Of a DNA stretch of 64,000 nucleotides, positions 7,311-16,135 are shown piece by piece; positions within the stretch are counted from its first letter, which is position 1; every line of letters starts with the position of its first letter. Origin of the DNA: Albidovulum denitrificans (GTDB taxonomy: Bacteria > Pseudomonadota > Alphaproteobacteria > Rhodobacterales > Rhodobacteraceae); the NCBI RefSeq assembly GCF_002973535.1, contig NZ_PVEP01000001.1:868001-932000 (forward strand), in the 5' to 3' direction. The position numbers were made by a program, and so were the translations under genes. Below the pieces are notes generated by a model. The model was not told the DNA's origin. It did not search any database and saw only the letters and a program-made list of their open reading frames with translations.

Positions 7311-10061
7311 TCAGATCTTGTCGCGCAGCCCCATCAGCGCGGCGGCAAAGGGGTTGTCGGGGTCGATGCGGTCCTTTTTCGGTGGCCGCGCCTCATGCCC
7401 GCGCCCGCCCTTGTCGTCGCGCTTGCCGCCGGGTTTTCCGCCATGCTTGCCCCCCGGCTTGCCGCCGCGCGGCTTGCCTTCGCGCCGCTCGCCACCGCCG
7501 CCCGGCGCGCCTTCGGGACGCCGGTTGCGCTGCGGGCGGTCGCCACGCGGGGCGCGGGGTTTGGGCGCCCAGGTGAAGGTATAGAAGACCTCCATCTCCG
7601 TCACGGTCTGAAGCGCTGCTTCGTCCTCGGTGATCGGGTTGGCGGCCTGCCCTTCCTCAACCGGCTGGGCCACGGCCTCGGTGCGGACCTTCTCGCGCTC
7701 GCCCTTCTCGCCCTTGTAGCCAAGCCCCTCCATGAGGCCCGCGAACTGCTCAAGCGTCATGCCGGTGATCGACAGCATGTCGGGATTGGCCTCGAATCCG
7801 GCGCGGCTGTCCTGCGTGCGCAGCAGGTCGGCCAGACGTTCCAGCATGTCGATACGGATCGCCCGCGCGCCCGCCGGATGATAGCCCGACAGCGTGTAAT
7901 ACCCCTTCGGCACGCCCTCGATGTTCGGCACGGTCACAAGGCCCGGCGGCGGGCTTTCGGGGAACTCGTCCAGCCCCTCATGCAGCGACCACAGCACCAG
8001 ACGCAGCCGCGTCGGCGCCGGTTTCAGCAGCGCGGGCTGGAAGATCGTGTATTGCCCGAAGCGCACGCCATGCTTGCGCAGCGCGCCCCGCATGTCCTGA
8101 TCCAGCGCCTTGACCTCATCAGCGACGCCGTCGCGCGGCAGGACGCCCATCGCCTCGACCAGACGGAAGGCGAAACCGCGCGCCAGCCCGGTCAGCGTCT
8201 CGTCGCGCTGCATGTTCAACAGCGGCTCGAACAGGGTCGCGACCTTGCGGTCGATGAAATGCTGCAAGCGGCGGCGGACCTTTTCGGCCACGTCGAACCC
8301 GGCCTCTTCGTCCACGAAGGCCTCGACCTGCGGGCGCATCTGGTCGGCGCCCTTCACCAGCTTGCCGATGGCGGACGATCCCCACATGAGGCCGCCCTGC
8401 TCGGTAAAATCAAGCTCGGTATCCGGCGCGTTATAGAAACGGTCGGCGCGCAGATGGAATTCGGGGCGCAGCGCCTCATAGGCGGCCTGCTTCAGCGTCT
8501 TCGCCTCATCGGGCGAGGCCGATCCGTCCTGATGGAAGCGGAACCCTTCGAGACGGCCGACGAACTCGCCCTCAACCGTCACTTCGCCCTTGTCGTTCAC
8601 CTCGGCCACGAGGCCCTCCTTCTGCTTGAGCCGGCGAAGCAGAACAGATGTCCGCCGGTCCACAAATCTCTGCGTCAGGGCGCTGTGCAATGCGTCCGAC
8701 AGGCGATCTTCTACCGCGCGAGTCTCGCCACGCCAATGACTTTCATCGGCGACCCAGCCGGAACGCTGCGCAACATAAGTCCAGGTACGAATATAGGCGA
8801 GGCGCCGGGACAATGCGTCAATGTCGCCCGAGGGTTTGTCGATCCGGCGGATTTGCGCCGCCAGCCAGTCGTCGGGGACATGGCCGGGGTCCTGGAGAAA
8901 GCCGAAGATGCGTTGCAGAAGGTTCGCGTGTTCCTGCGCCGAGATACCCTGAAAGTCGGGGATGCGGCAGACGTCCCACAAGAGGCGCAGGTCTTTCGGA
9001 TGGCGCGCCCGGTCACGGATCGCAGGCAGGTCGGCCAGCATCTTCAGGCCGCGCAAGTCGTCCGCCTCGCGCCCGCGCATCAGCCATTCGTCCCTGGGCG
9101 ATGCCTCAAGCGAACCGATCAGCCGGTCGAGCGTGCCGAAATCAAGCGCGGAGGAGCGCCAGTTGAGGCGCTGGATCGGGCTGAAGCGGTGATCCTCGAT
9201 GGCGCGGATAACCTCATCGGGCAAGGCCCCGGCCTCCCCCGTCACGCCGAAGGTGCCGGGCGCCATGTGCCGCCCTGCCCTGCCCGCGATCTGCGCCAGT
9301 TCATGCGGGAACAGTTGCCGCATCCGCCAGCCGTCGAATTTCGCCGTGGCGGAAAAGGCGACATGGTTGATGTCGAGGTTCAGACCCATCCCGATGGCAT
9401 CGGTCGCCACAAGGTAATCGACATCGCCGTTTTGATACATCGCCACCTGGGCGTTGCGGGTGCGGGGGGACAGCGCGCCCATCACGACCGCCGCTCCGCC
9501 CTTCTGGCGGCGGATCAGTTCGGCCATCGCATAGACATTTTCAACCGAAAACCCGACGATGGCCGCCCGCGCGGGCATCCGGCTTAGCTTTTTCGAACCT
9601 GTATAGCTCAGCTCCGAAAACCTCTCCCGCCGCAGGAACTGGACCTTCGGGACCAGCGCGGCAATCGCGCCGCGCATCGTGTCGGCGCCCAGAAACATGG
9701 TTTCCAGCAGCCCGCGCGCGTTCAGAAGCCGGTCGGTGAAGACATGCCCGCGCTCGGGGTCGGCGCAAAGCTGGATCTCATCCACCGCCAGGAAATCGCA
9801 GCCGATGTCGGTCGGCATCGCCTCGACGGTGCAGATCCAGTATTGCGCGCGCTCGCCGACGATCCGTTCCTCGCCCGTCACCAGCGCGGCAACAGACGGC
9901 CCGCGCGCAGCGACGACGCGGTCATAGACCTCGCGCGCAAGCAGCCGCAAAGGCAGGCCGATGACGCCTGTCCTGTGCGACAGCATGCGTTCGATGGCAT
10001 GATGGGTCTTGCCGGTATTCGTCGGCCCGAGGACCGCCGTGATCCTCGTCTCGGCCGCCAT
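7311..10061 (-). CDS. SUV3-like superfamily 2 RNA/DNA helicase
   Basis: 916 residues. Walker A is GPTNTGKTH (12–20), the DEAD-box variant is DEIQ (94–97), and motif VI is QIAGRAGRH (near 260). Order and wording match mitochondrial SUV3-type helicases, common in alphaproteobacteria. The C-terminal 100 residues turn into a basic Gly/Lys/Arg-rich tail with repeated GGKPGGK-type units, likely binding RNA, before a conserved end NPFAAALMGL. Human SUV3 works with an exonuclease in mitochondrial RNA decay; whether this bacterial protein does so is inference. It forms a unit with the S4 gene downstream. Confidence 0.9.
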   Translation of the reverse strand: MAAETRITAVLGPTNTGKTHHAIERMLSHRTGVIGLPLRLLAREVYDRVVAARGPSVAALVTGEERIVGERAQYWICTVEAMPTDIGCDFLAVDEIQLCADPERGHVFTDRLLNARGLLETMFLGADTMRGAIAALVPKVQFLRRERFSELSYTGSKKLSRMPARAAIVGFSVENVYAMAELIRRQKGGAAVVMGALSPRTRNAQVAMYQNGDVDYLVATDAIGMGLNLDINHVAFSATAKFDGWRMRQLFPHELAQIAGRAGRHMAPGTFGVTGEAGALPDEVIRAIEDHRFSPIQRLNWRSSALDFGTLDRLIGSLEASPRDEWLMRGREADDLRGLKMLADLPAIRDRARHPKDLRLLWDVCRIPDFQGISAQEHANLLQRIFGFLQDPGHVPDDWLAAQIRRIDKPSGDIDALSRRLAYIRTWTYVAQRSGWVADESHWRGETRAVEDRLSDALHSALTQRFVDRRTSVLLRRLKQKEGLVAEVNDKGEVTVEGEFVGRLEGFRFHQDGSASPDEAKTLKQAAYEALRPEFHLRADRFYNAPDTELDFTEQGGLMWGSSAIGKLVKGADQMRPQVEAFVDEEAGFDVAEKVRRRLQHFIDRKVATLFEPLLNMQRDETLTGLARGFAFRLVEAMGVLPRDGVADEVKALDQDMRGALRKHGVRFGQYTIFQPALLKPAPTRLRLVLWSLHEGLDEFPESPPPGLVTVPNIEGVPKGYYTLSGYHPAGARAIRIDMLERLADLLRTQDSRAGFEANPDMLSITGMTLEQFAGLMEGLGYKGEKGEREKVRTEAVAQPVEEGQAANPITEDEAALQTVTEMEVFYTFTWAPKPRAPRGDRPQRNRRPEGAPGGGGERREGKPRGGKPGGKHGGKPGGKRDDKGGRGHEARPPKKDRIDPDNPFAAALMGLRDKI

Positions 10062-10070
10062 GGCGCTCTC

Positions 10071-10634
10071 CTAGATTTCCACGCCCTCGGCGTCTTTCTC
10101 CAGACGCTCAAGCGCCTGCCTGACATTGTCCTGATGCGGGTTCAAGGCCAGCGCGGCGCGATAGGCCTTCATCGCGTCCTCGGGCGCGCCCGATTCCTCC
10201 AGGATCGTGCCAAGCCCGGTCAGCGCCGCGAAATGATGCGGGTTGAGGTCGAGGACATGGCGCAGATCGGCCAGCGAGGGGCCGTAAAGCCCGGCGCGGT
10301 AATAGGCCATGGCGCGGGAATACCAGCCCTCGGCGAAGTCCGGCGCATGGTCTGTCAGCGCGGTCAGGTGTTCGATGGCAGCCGTCGTATCGCCCGCCTC
10401 GATCGCCTCGCGCCCGCGCTTCAGGAGAAGGTCCATGGTGGGGGAGCCGGATTTCGACCATTCGCGCAGGATGTCCGATTCCGCCCGGTCCCAATGCGGA
10501 TTGTCGGGGTCGGCGAGCTGTTCATAAAGACCGTTCATATCCACCGGCGCCGCCTGCCCCGCCACCGGCGCAAGCAGTAACGCTGCGGCAAAAGCCGCGA
10601 GAAGTGATGTGAGACGGGTGGCGCTATCAATCAT
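10071..10634 (-). CDS. Secreted tetratricopeptide-repeat protein
   Basis: 187 residues with an N-terminal signal peptide (LLAAFAAALLLAPVAGQAA, cleavage near 27–29). At least three TPR units follow, including IEAGDTTAAIEHLTALTDHA, the AEGWYSRAMAYYRAGLYG unit and LGTILEESGAPEDAMKAYRA. TPRs are protein-interaction scaffolds; no partner is indicated. The ATG at 10634 places the signal peptide at the N-terminus, whereas the longer frame from 10688 adds a non-signal leader. The stop is 9 nt before the helicase start, so it probably leads the helicase operon. Confidence 0.85.
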   Translation of the reverse strand: MIDSATRLTSLLAAFAAALLLAPVAGQAAPVDMNGLYEQLADPDNPHWDRAESDILREWSKSGSPTMDLLLKRGREAIEAGDTTAAIEHLTALTDHAPDFAEGWYSRAMAYYRAGLYGPSLADLRHVLDLNPHHFAALTGLGTILEESGAPEDAMKAYRAALALNPHQDNVRQALERLEKDAEGVEI

Positions 10635-10702
10635 TACGCGGCAGAGTGTAGCGCAATCGCGCCGGAAAGCGAGTGGTCCGGCGGTCACAATCGGAGGAAC
10701 GA

Positions 10703-10990
10703 ATGAGCGATGTTGTGAATGCGGCCGTTGCCGCGCTTGGCAAGAAGCTGTCCGGCGGCATCCCCGGCACGGCGAAATTCGTCATCGAGGGCGAAGGCGC
10801 GCTGATCGTCGACGGCACGGGCGTGCGCGCGGGCGATGACGATGCCGACGTGACGCTGACCGCCGATCGCGAGACGTTCGAAGGGATCCTCTCCGGCGAC
10901 GTGAACCCCACCGCCGCCTTCATGCAGGGCAAGCTGGCCGTAGACGGCGACATGGGCCTTGCGATGCAACTGGGGGCAGCCCTGTCCTGA
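10703..10990 (+). CDS. SCP2 sterol-binding domain protein
   Basis: 95 residues forming almost exactly one SCP2 domain: LGKKLSGGIPGTAKFVIEG, a central DADVTLTADRETFEGILSG and the C-terminal AFMQGKLAVDGDMGLAMQL. These bind lipids or acyl-CoA-like ligands in a hydrophobic tunnel. The start is fixed by GGAGGAAC ahead of the ATG. The stop overlaps the start of the hydrolase gene (TGATG), so the two are translationally coupled; a shared lipid substrate is a reasonable inference. Confidence 0.9.
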   Translation: MSDVVNAAVAALGKKLSGGIPGTAKFVIEGEGALIVDGTGVRAGDDDADVTLTADRETFEGILSGDVNPTAAFMQGKLAVDGDMGLAMQLGAALS

Positions 10991-11925
10991 TGGCCGAGGC
11001 GGCACCCTATTTTGCCGAAGTGACCGAGGCGCCGCCGGGCGAATCCTGCGTCTGGCTGCGCGCCTCGGACGGGGTGCGCATCCGCGCCGCCCATTGGCGC
11101 GCGGGCGGCAAGGGGACAGTCATCATGTTCCCCGGCCGCACCGAATATATCGAGAAATACGGCCCCGCCGCGCTGGATTTCGCGAAGCGCGGCTATGCCT
11201 CGGCCGCGCTCGACTGGCGCGGTCAGGGTATCGCCGACCGGCTGATGGAGGACCGCGCGCCGGGTCATGTGCTGGATTTCGCCGATTACCAGAAGGACGT
11301 CGCGGCGCTGCTGGACTGGCTCAGGGCGGAAGACCTGCCGCAGCCCTGGTATCTGGTCGGTCATTCCATGGGCGGCTGCATCGGCCTGCGCGCGATCTAT
11401 GACGGCATCCCGGTCAAGGCCGCGGCCTTCTCCGCGCCGATGTGGGGCATCAAGATGCAATCGGCGATGCGCCCGCTGGCCTGGACGCTGGGAACACTGG
11501 CGCCGCGCGTCGGGATGGGCGGCAAGATGACGCCCACCACCTCGAAGGTCACCTATGTGATGGAGGCGGCCTTCGAAGGCAATCTCCTGACCCGCGACCG
11601 CGCGATGTTCGAACTGATGGTACGTCAACTGACCGCGCACCCCGACCTCGCCATCGGCGGGCCGACACTGCAATGGCTGGGTCAAGCGCTTCTTGAGACG
11701 CGGGCGCTGATGGCGATGGACCCGCCCGGCCTGCCCTGCCTGACGGTGCTTGGCATCAACGAACGCATCGTCCATATCGAGGCGATCAAGCGGCGCATGG
11801 CGACATGGCCGGGGGCGGAATTCGACCTGATCCCCGACGCGGAGCATGAGTTGATGATGGAGGTCCCGGCGGTGCGGAACCGCTTCTTCGACAAGGCGGT
11901 GGCGCTGTTCGACGCCAATCGCTGA
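10990..11925 (+). CDS. Alpha/beta hydrolase, lysophospholipase-like
   Basis: 311 residues. The nucleophile elbow is GHSMGG with Ser126. The oxyanion region is MFPGRTEYIEKYG, typical of serine aminopeptidase S33/lysophospholipase L2 (PldB) relatives. The likely acid and base lie near IHIEAIKR and PDAEHELMMEV. There is no signal peptide. It overlaps the SCP2 gene by 1 nt, which favours a lipid-ester substrate, but specificity cannot be read from sequence. It converges with the Anbu gene with only 7 nt between stops. Confidence 0.88.
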   Translation: MAEAAPYFAEVTEAPPGESCVWLRASDGVRIRAAHWRAGGKGTVIMFPGRTEYIEKYGPAALDFAKRGYASAALDWRGQGIADRLMEDRAPGHVLDFADYQKDVAALLDWLRAEDLPQPWYLVGHSMGGCIGLRAIYDGIPVKAAAFSAPMWGIKMQSAMRPLAWTLGTLAPRVGMGGKMTPTTSKVTYVMEAAFEGNLLTRDRAMFELMVRQLTAHPDLAIGGPTLQWLGQALLETRALMAMDPPGLPCLTVLGINERIVHIEAIKRRMATWPGAEFDLIPDAEHELMMEVPAVRNRFFDKAVALFDANR

Positions 11926-11932
11926 CCGGCCA

Positions 11933-12658
11933 TCAAATCTCGATCGTGGTGAAACTGTCGCGCAGGGCCTGCGACCAGGCCTGGCTCATCGCCAGGAAAT
12001 CGGCATCCCCCGGCTCGATCCGCCGCGTGGCCCCCATCCGGCATTCATCGGCGCGGATCACCGCCAGATCCAGCGGCATCCCCACCGACAGGTTCGACCG
12101 CAGCGTCGAATCCATCGACAGAAGCACCGCCTTCTGCCCGTCCTCCAGCGAGGTTTCGGGCCGCACGATGCGGTCGAGGATCGGCTTGCCGTATTTGTGT
12201 TCGCCGATCTGAAGGAAGGGCGTGTCCTCCGTCGCCTCGATGAAATTGCCCTCGGGGTAGACAAGGAACATGCGCATCGTGCCGCCCTTGCGCTGCCCCG
12301 CCACGATGAGCGAGGCCGAAGCCCCCTGACGCATCGCGGCCAGCTTGTCATCGACCGTCTGGCGCACGGCCGACAGCGTATCGCCGATCATCTCGGCCAC
12401 GCGCAGCATCGTCGGCGCCAGCAGGATTGACGTCTCCGCCGTCGCCTCAGGGTCCTCGATCGCCTCGGCCAGCCGCGCCATCGTGGTCTGGGTGATCGAC
12501 AGGCTGCCCGCGGTCAGGATGGTGACGATGCGCTCCCCCGGTTCCTCGAAGACGAACATCTTGCGATAGGTCGCGATATTGTCGAGACCGGCATTGGTCC
12601 GCGTGTCCGACAGAAGAACCATGCCTTCGTTCAGAAGGAGGCCGACGCAGTAAGTCAT
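11933..12658 (-). CDS. Anbu (ancestral beta-subunit) proteasome-type peptidase
   Basis: 241 residues. It begins MTYCVGLLLNEGMVLLSD; after Met removal Thr2 would be the N-terminal nucleophile, as in Anbu/HslV relatives. It continues with the proteasome-like SDTRTNAGLDNIATYRKM and GGTMRMFLVYPEGNFIEATED. Anbu forms open-ring or lock-washer assemblies and its substrate is unknown. It is the last gene of a four-gene cluster in the order ATP-grasp, alpha-E, transglutaminase, Anbu. This linkage is the known hallmark of Anbu loci and argues that the proteins act on a common peptide. Confidence 0.93.
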   Translation of the reverse strand: MTYCVGLLLNEGMVLLSDTRTNAGLDNIATYRKMFVFEEPGERIVTILTAGSLSITQTTMARLAEAIEDPEATAETSILLAPTMLRVAEMIGDTLSAVRQTVDDKLAAMRQGASASLIVAGQRKGGTMRMFLVYPEGNFIEATEDTPFLQIGEHKYGKPILDRIVRPETSLEDGQKAVLLSMDSTLRSNLSVGMPLDLAVIRADECRMGATRRIEPGDADFLAMSQAWSQALRDSFTTIEI

Positions 12659-12697
12659 AGTGGTGTTCCGATCACGATCCCCGCAAGCGTCGCGACA

Positions 12698-13510
12698 CTA
12701 TTGCTGCCCGGCGGTCACTGCAACCGTCACGTCAAGCGCCTCGGCCCCCGGACCGCTGGCGATGCCCCGGATCGGCGCGGCATCCTGCGCCGAAAAGCCC
12801 GATCCGATGCGGATGTATAGATCGTTCGGGCAACAGGCATTGGCGGGGTCGAAGCCGATCCAGCCCAGTTCCCCGACCCATAGCTCGGCCCAGGCATGGG
12901 CGGCCTCATGTTCCTTGCCGTCCTGATCGGCCAGCAGATAGCCCGAGACATAGCGCCCCGGAATGTCCAGGCTGCGCGCGGCGGCGATCAGGGCATGGGC
13001 GTGGTCCTGACAGACCCCCTCGCCCAGCGCCAGCGCCTCGGCGGCCGAAGTATGCGCGCCGGTCACGCCGGGGCGATAGGCAATGGCGGCGCGCACGGCG
13101 TTGGACAGCGCGTGGCAGGTATCCAGCGGGCTTGTCGCCCCGCGCGCGGCCCCGGCGGCCAGATCGGCCAGCGCGGTGTCGATCATCGTCGCGGGCGTCT
13201 CGCGCAGGTAGACGAGCGGGTGGACGGTTTCGCGATGCCCGCGCAACATGCCCGCCAGATCGGTGGTGTCCACCGTGCCGGTCGCGGCGACCTCTACCCG
13301 GTCGGCCGGGCCGCGCACCGACCAGCTTTCGATCCAGTCGCCCGCCCCGTCGCGAAAGGCGCCGCCGCGTGTACCACCCTCGACCGAAATCTCCCAGGAC
13401 AGCACCTTCTGCCCGTCGAAGTGCGACGGCGTCAGGCGCAGGCTTTGCACCGCAAGACGCAGCGGCGCGTCGTAACGGTAGACGCTCCGGTGGCTGACCG
13501 AGACGATCAT
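12698..13510 (-). CDS. Transglutaminase-like peptidase of the Anbu cluster
   Basis: 270 residues. The N-terminal beta-sandwich begins VSHRSVYRYDAPLRLAVQSL. The transglutaminase core has a complete Cys-His-Asp triad: Cys167 in GEGVCQDHAHAL, His205 in EAAHAWAELW and Asp221 in IGFDPANACC. Such bacterial proteins are thiol peptidases or amide-forming enzymes rather than classical cross-linkers. The start overlaps the alpha-E stop by 4 nt (ATGA), showing translational coupling. No signal peptide, so it acts in the cytoplasm with Anbu. Confidence 0.92.
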   Translation of the reverse strand: MIVSVSHRSVYRYDAPLRLAVQSLRLTPSHFDGQKVLSWEISVEGGTRGGAFRDGAGDWIESWSVRGPADRVEVAATGTVDTTDLAGMLRGHRETVHPLVYLRETPATMIDTALADLAAGAARGATSPLDTCHALSNAVRAAIAYRPGVTGAHTSAAEALALGEGVCQDHAHALIAAARSLDIPGRYVSGYLLADQDGKEHEAAHAWAELWVGELGWIGFDPANACCPNDLYIRIGSGFSAQDAAPIRGIASGPGAEALDVTVAVTAGQQ

Positions 13511-14460
13511 CGCATCTCTCCGCTCAGGTAGGTGGCATGGACTATGCCGCCGATCCGGTTCACCTGCCCGATCACGCGGGACAGAAACTCGTGCATCCCT
13601 TCCTCGATGATCTCCTCGACCGACAGCCCGCGAAGCGCGTCGCGAAGACCTTCGGCCGCCTCCTGCGCCTCGGTCCGGCGGCCATATGTTTCCTCAAGAT
13701 GGCCCAGATGACGCTCCACCGCCAGCGCCGAGGCCATCAGGGAGCGGGGGAACTTGGCGTTCAGGATCAGGAAATCGGCGATCTTGGCGGGCGTCACGTC
13801 GCCGCCATAGGCCCAGTGAAAGGCGCGGTGCGCCGACATCGCGCGCAAAAGCGTGGTCCACTGGTAATTGTCGAACTCCGACCCGACGAAATCCACCCGT
13901 GGCAGAAGGACGTAATACTTCACGTCGATCAGCCGCGCGGTGTTGTCGGCCCGTTCCAGCCCGTAGCCGAGGCCAAGGAAATCGTAGCCGTCATTGCGCA
14001 GATGCGTGGTTTCGATGGCCCCGCGCAGAAGCGCCGTCTGGCGCATCGTCCATTCGGTCAGAACGCCCAGCTCAAGCTCGCTGCGCGGCTGGCGCTCCAA
14101 CTGCCGCAACTCCTGAAAGGCCGAATTCAGCGCGTCCCACATCTGGCTGGTCAGCGCCGTCCGCACGATGCGCCCGTTTTCCCGCGCGCGTTCGAAGCAT
14201 GAGGCGACCGAGGACGGATTGTCGCGGTCGAAAAACAGATAGCTTTCGATGTTGCGCTGCACCGGGTCGCCGTACTTGTGGCTGAACCCGTCGGCGGTGC
14301 CGGACGCCTGCAAAAGCGAATCCCATTCGTTGCGATAGCCATGCCCGACGGACGGCAGAAGCGCGATCCGCGCGCCCACCTCCAGCAGACGGGCCATCAT
14401 TTCCGCCCGCTCGATATAGCGGCCGATCCAGTAGAGGTTGTCGGCGGTCCTGCTCAGCAT
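13507..14460 (-). CDS. Alpha-E domain protein (DUF403)
   Basis: 317 residues, all-helical, opening with the family signature MLSRTADNLYWIGRYIERA. It also shows conserved YGLERADNTARLIDVKYY and a C-terminal RVIGQVNRIGGIVHATYL. Alpha-E proteins nearly always neighbour a circularly permuted ATP-grasp and a transglutaminase-like gene, as here. Their activity is unknown; a role in making a peptide that the transglutaminase and Anbu process is inference from linkage. It starts 6 nt after the ATP-grasp stop. Confidence 0.92.
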   Translation of the reverse strand: MLSRTADNLYWIGRYIERAEMMARLLEVGARIALLPSVGHGYRNEWDSLLQASGTADGFSHKYGDPVQRNIESYLFFDRDNPSSVASCFERARENGRIVRTALTSQMWDALNSAFQELRQLERQPRSELELGVLTEWTMRQTALLRGAIETTHLRNDGYDFLGLGYGLERADNTARLIDVKYYVLLPRVDFVGSEFDNYQWTTLLRAMSAHRAFHWAYGGDVTPAKIADFLILNAKFPRSLMASALAVERHLGHLEETYGRRTEAQEAAEGLRDALRGLSVEEIIEEGMHEFLSRVIGQVNRIGGIVHATYLSGEMR

Positions 14461-14466
14461 GTCTCT

Positions 14467-15888
14467 TTACTCCGCCAGCACCCAGGTATCCTTGACGCCA
14501 CCCCCTTGCGAGGAATTGACGACAAGCGAGCCTTCGCGCAGCGCGACGCGGGTCAGGCCGCCCGGCACAAGCTCAATCTTCTCGCCCACCAGACAATAGG
14601 GCCGCAGGTCGACATGGCGGGGCGCGATCCCCTCCTCCACGAAGGACGGACAGGTTGACAGCGACAGCGTCGGCTGGGCGATGTAATTGTCGGGGTCCTC
14701 CTCGATCCTGGTGCGGAAATAGGCGATCTGGTCCTCGGTCGATTTCGGCCCGACCAGCATCCCGTAGCCGCCCGAGCCATGGACCTCTTTCACGACAAGC
14801 TCCCCCAGATGGTCGAGGACGTATTTCAGATCGTCCGCCTTGGCACATTGCCAGGTCGGCACGTTTTGCAGGATCGGCTCTTCGCCAAGGTAAAAGCGGA
14901 TCATGTCCGGCACGAAGGTATAGACCGCCTTGTCATCGGCCACGCCTGCGCCGGGGGCCGATGCGATGGTGACGCCGCCGGAACGGTAGACATCCATCAG
15001 GCCGGGAACGCCCAGCATGGAATCGGGCCGGAAGCAGAGCGGATCGAGATAGGCGTCGTCGATCCGGCGATAGATCACATCGACCTTTTGCGGCCCCTCG
15101 GTCGTCCGCATCCAGACGAAACCGCCCTCGACAAAGAGATCGGCCGGTTCGACCAGTTCGACGCCCATCAGGTCGGCAAGGAAGGAATGTTCGTAATAGG
15201 CCGAGTTGTAATGCCCCGGCGTCAGGATCACCACGGTCGGGTCGCTCTCGCATTTCGCGGGCGCGACCGAGGCCAGCGTGCGGCGCAGGATCGTGGAATA
15301 GGCATCGACCGGCTCGATCCGGTTCTCGCGGAAGAGCGCGGGAAACATCCGCATCATGATCTCACGGTTTTCCAGCATATAGCTGACGCCGGAGGGGGTG
15401 CGGCAATTGTCTTCCAGCACGAAGAAATCGTCCGGCCCGGTACGGACAAGGTCGATCCCGACGATATGGCTGTAGACGCCCTTGGGCGGGACAAAGCCGG
15501 TGACGGCCTTTTCATACGCCTCATTGCCATAGATCAGCCGGGCGGGAATGCGGCCCGCGCGAATGATCTCTCCCCGGCCGTAGACATCGACGAGGAAGGC
15601 GTTCAGCGCCTTGGCCCGCTGCTTGATCCCGCGTTCGAGACGCCGCCATTCGGGTTGCGTGAAGACACGCGGGAACATGTCGAAGGGGATCAGCCGGTCG
15701 GGATCGCCACCCTCGCCATAGACCGCGAAGGTGATGCCGATGCGGCGGAACAGCGCCTCCGCCTCGGCCTGCTTCATCTGCCTGAGTTCGGCCGGCATGT
15801 GCTGCGTCCAGTCGCCGAGTTTCGCGTAATGCGGCCTGATGCCGTTATCGTCGAACATCTCGTTGAAGAACGCTGGCGCCATACTCAT
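14467..15888 (-). CDS. Circularly permuted type 2 ATP-grasp protein
   Basis: 473 residues from MSMAPAFFNEMFDDNGIRPH, the usual family N-terminus; the frame stays open to 15984 but that extension is atypical. Recognisable blocks are ERGIKQRAKALNAFLVDVYG, LVRTGPDDFFVLEDNCRTP, VDVIYRRIDDAYLDPL and VVKEVHGSGGYGM. ATP-grasp enzymes form carboxylate–amine bonds using an acyl-phosphate, so this is probably the peptide-synthesising member. It is the first gene of the four-gene Anbu unit. The 247-bp gap to the divergent M3 peptidase gene holds no recognised element. Confidence 0.93.
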   Translation of the reverse strand: MSMAPAFFNEMFDDNGIRPHYAKLGDWTQHMPAELRQMKQAEAEALFRRIGITFAVYGEGGDPDRLIPFDMFPRVFTQPEWRRLERGIKQRAKALNAFLVDVYGRGEIIRAGRIPARLIYGNEAYEKAVTGFVPPKGVYSHIVGIDLVRTGPDDFFVLEDNCRTPSGVSYMLENREIMMRMFPALFRENRIEPVDAYSTILRRTLASVAPAKCESDPTVVILTPGHYNSAYYEHSFLADLMGVELVEPADLFVEGGFVWMRTTEGPQKVDVIYRRIDDAYLDPLCFRPDSMLGVPGLMDVYRSGGVTIASAPGAGVADDKAVYTFVPDMIRFYLGEEPILQNVPTWQCAKADDLKYVLDHLGELVVKEVHGSGGYGMLVGPKSTEDQIAYFRTRIEEDPDNYIAQPTLSLSTCPSFVEEGIAPRHVDLRPYCLVGEKIELVPGGLTRVALREGSLVVNSSQGGGVKDTWVLAE

Positions 15889-16135
15889 CCCCCAAGTCCT
15901 GCACTGATGAAAGACTAGGCAGCCATTTTGGCAATGGAAAGCGCTGGCCGGGGATTTTCGGGGCGGGGCCGCGTCAATGCCCAAAATTTGGGCTGTATGG
16001 CGGTTAATTTTTAGGCGGAAACCTCGGCGCCCCCGGCCGCCGCAGAAGGTATTTGGGGCAAGATGAAAGCAGGCCGGGTTGCGCTTGGGGGGCGGCAGCG
16101 CCTATCTCTGGCGGATCATTTGAATGAGGTTCCCC

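Noticed and set aside
7092-9587. An 831-codon plus-strand frame opposite the helicase
   Set aside because: The minus strand encodes a helicase with all motifs in order; the plus frame has none.
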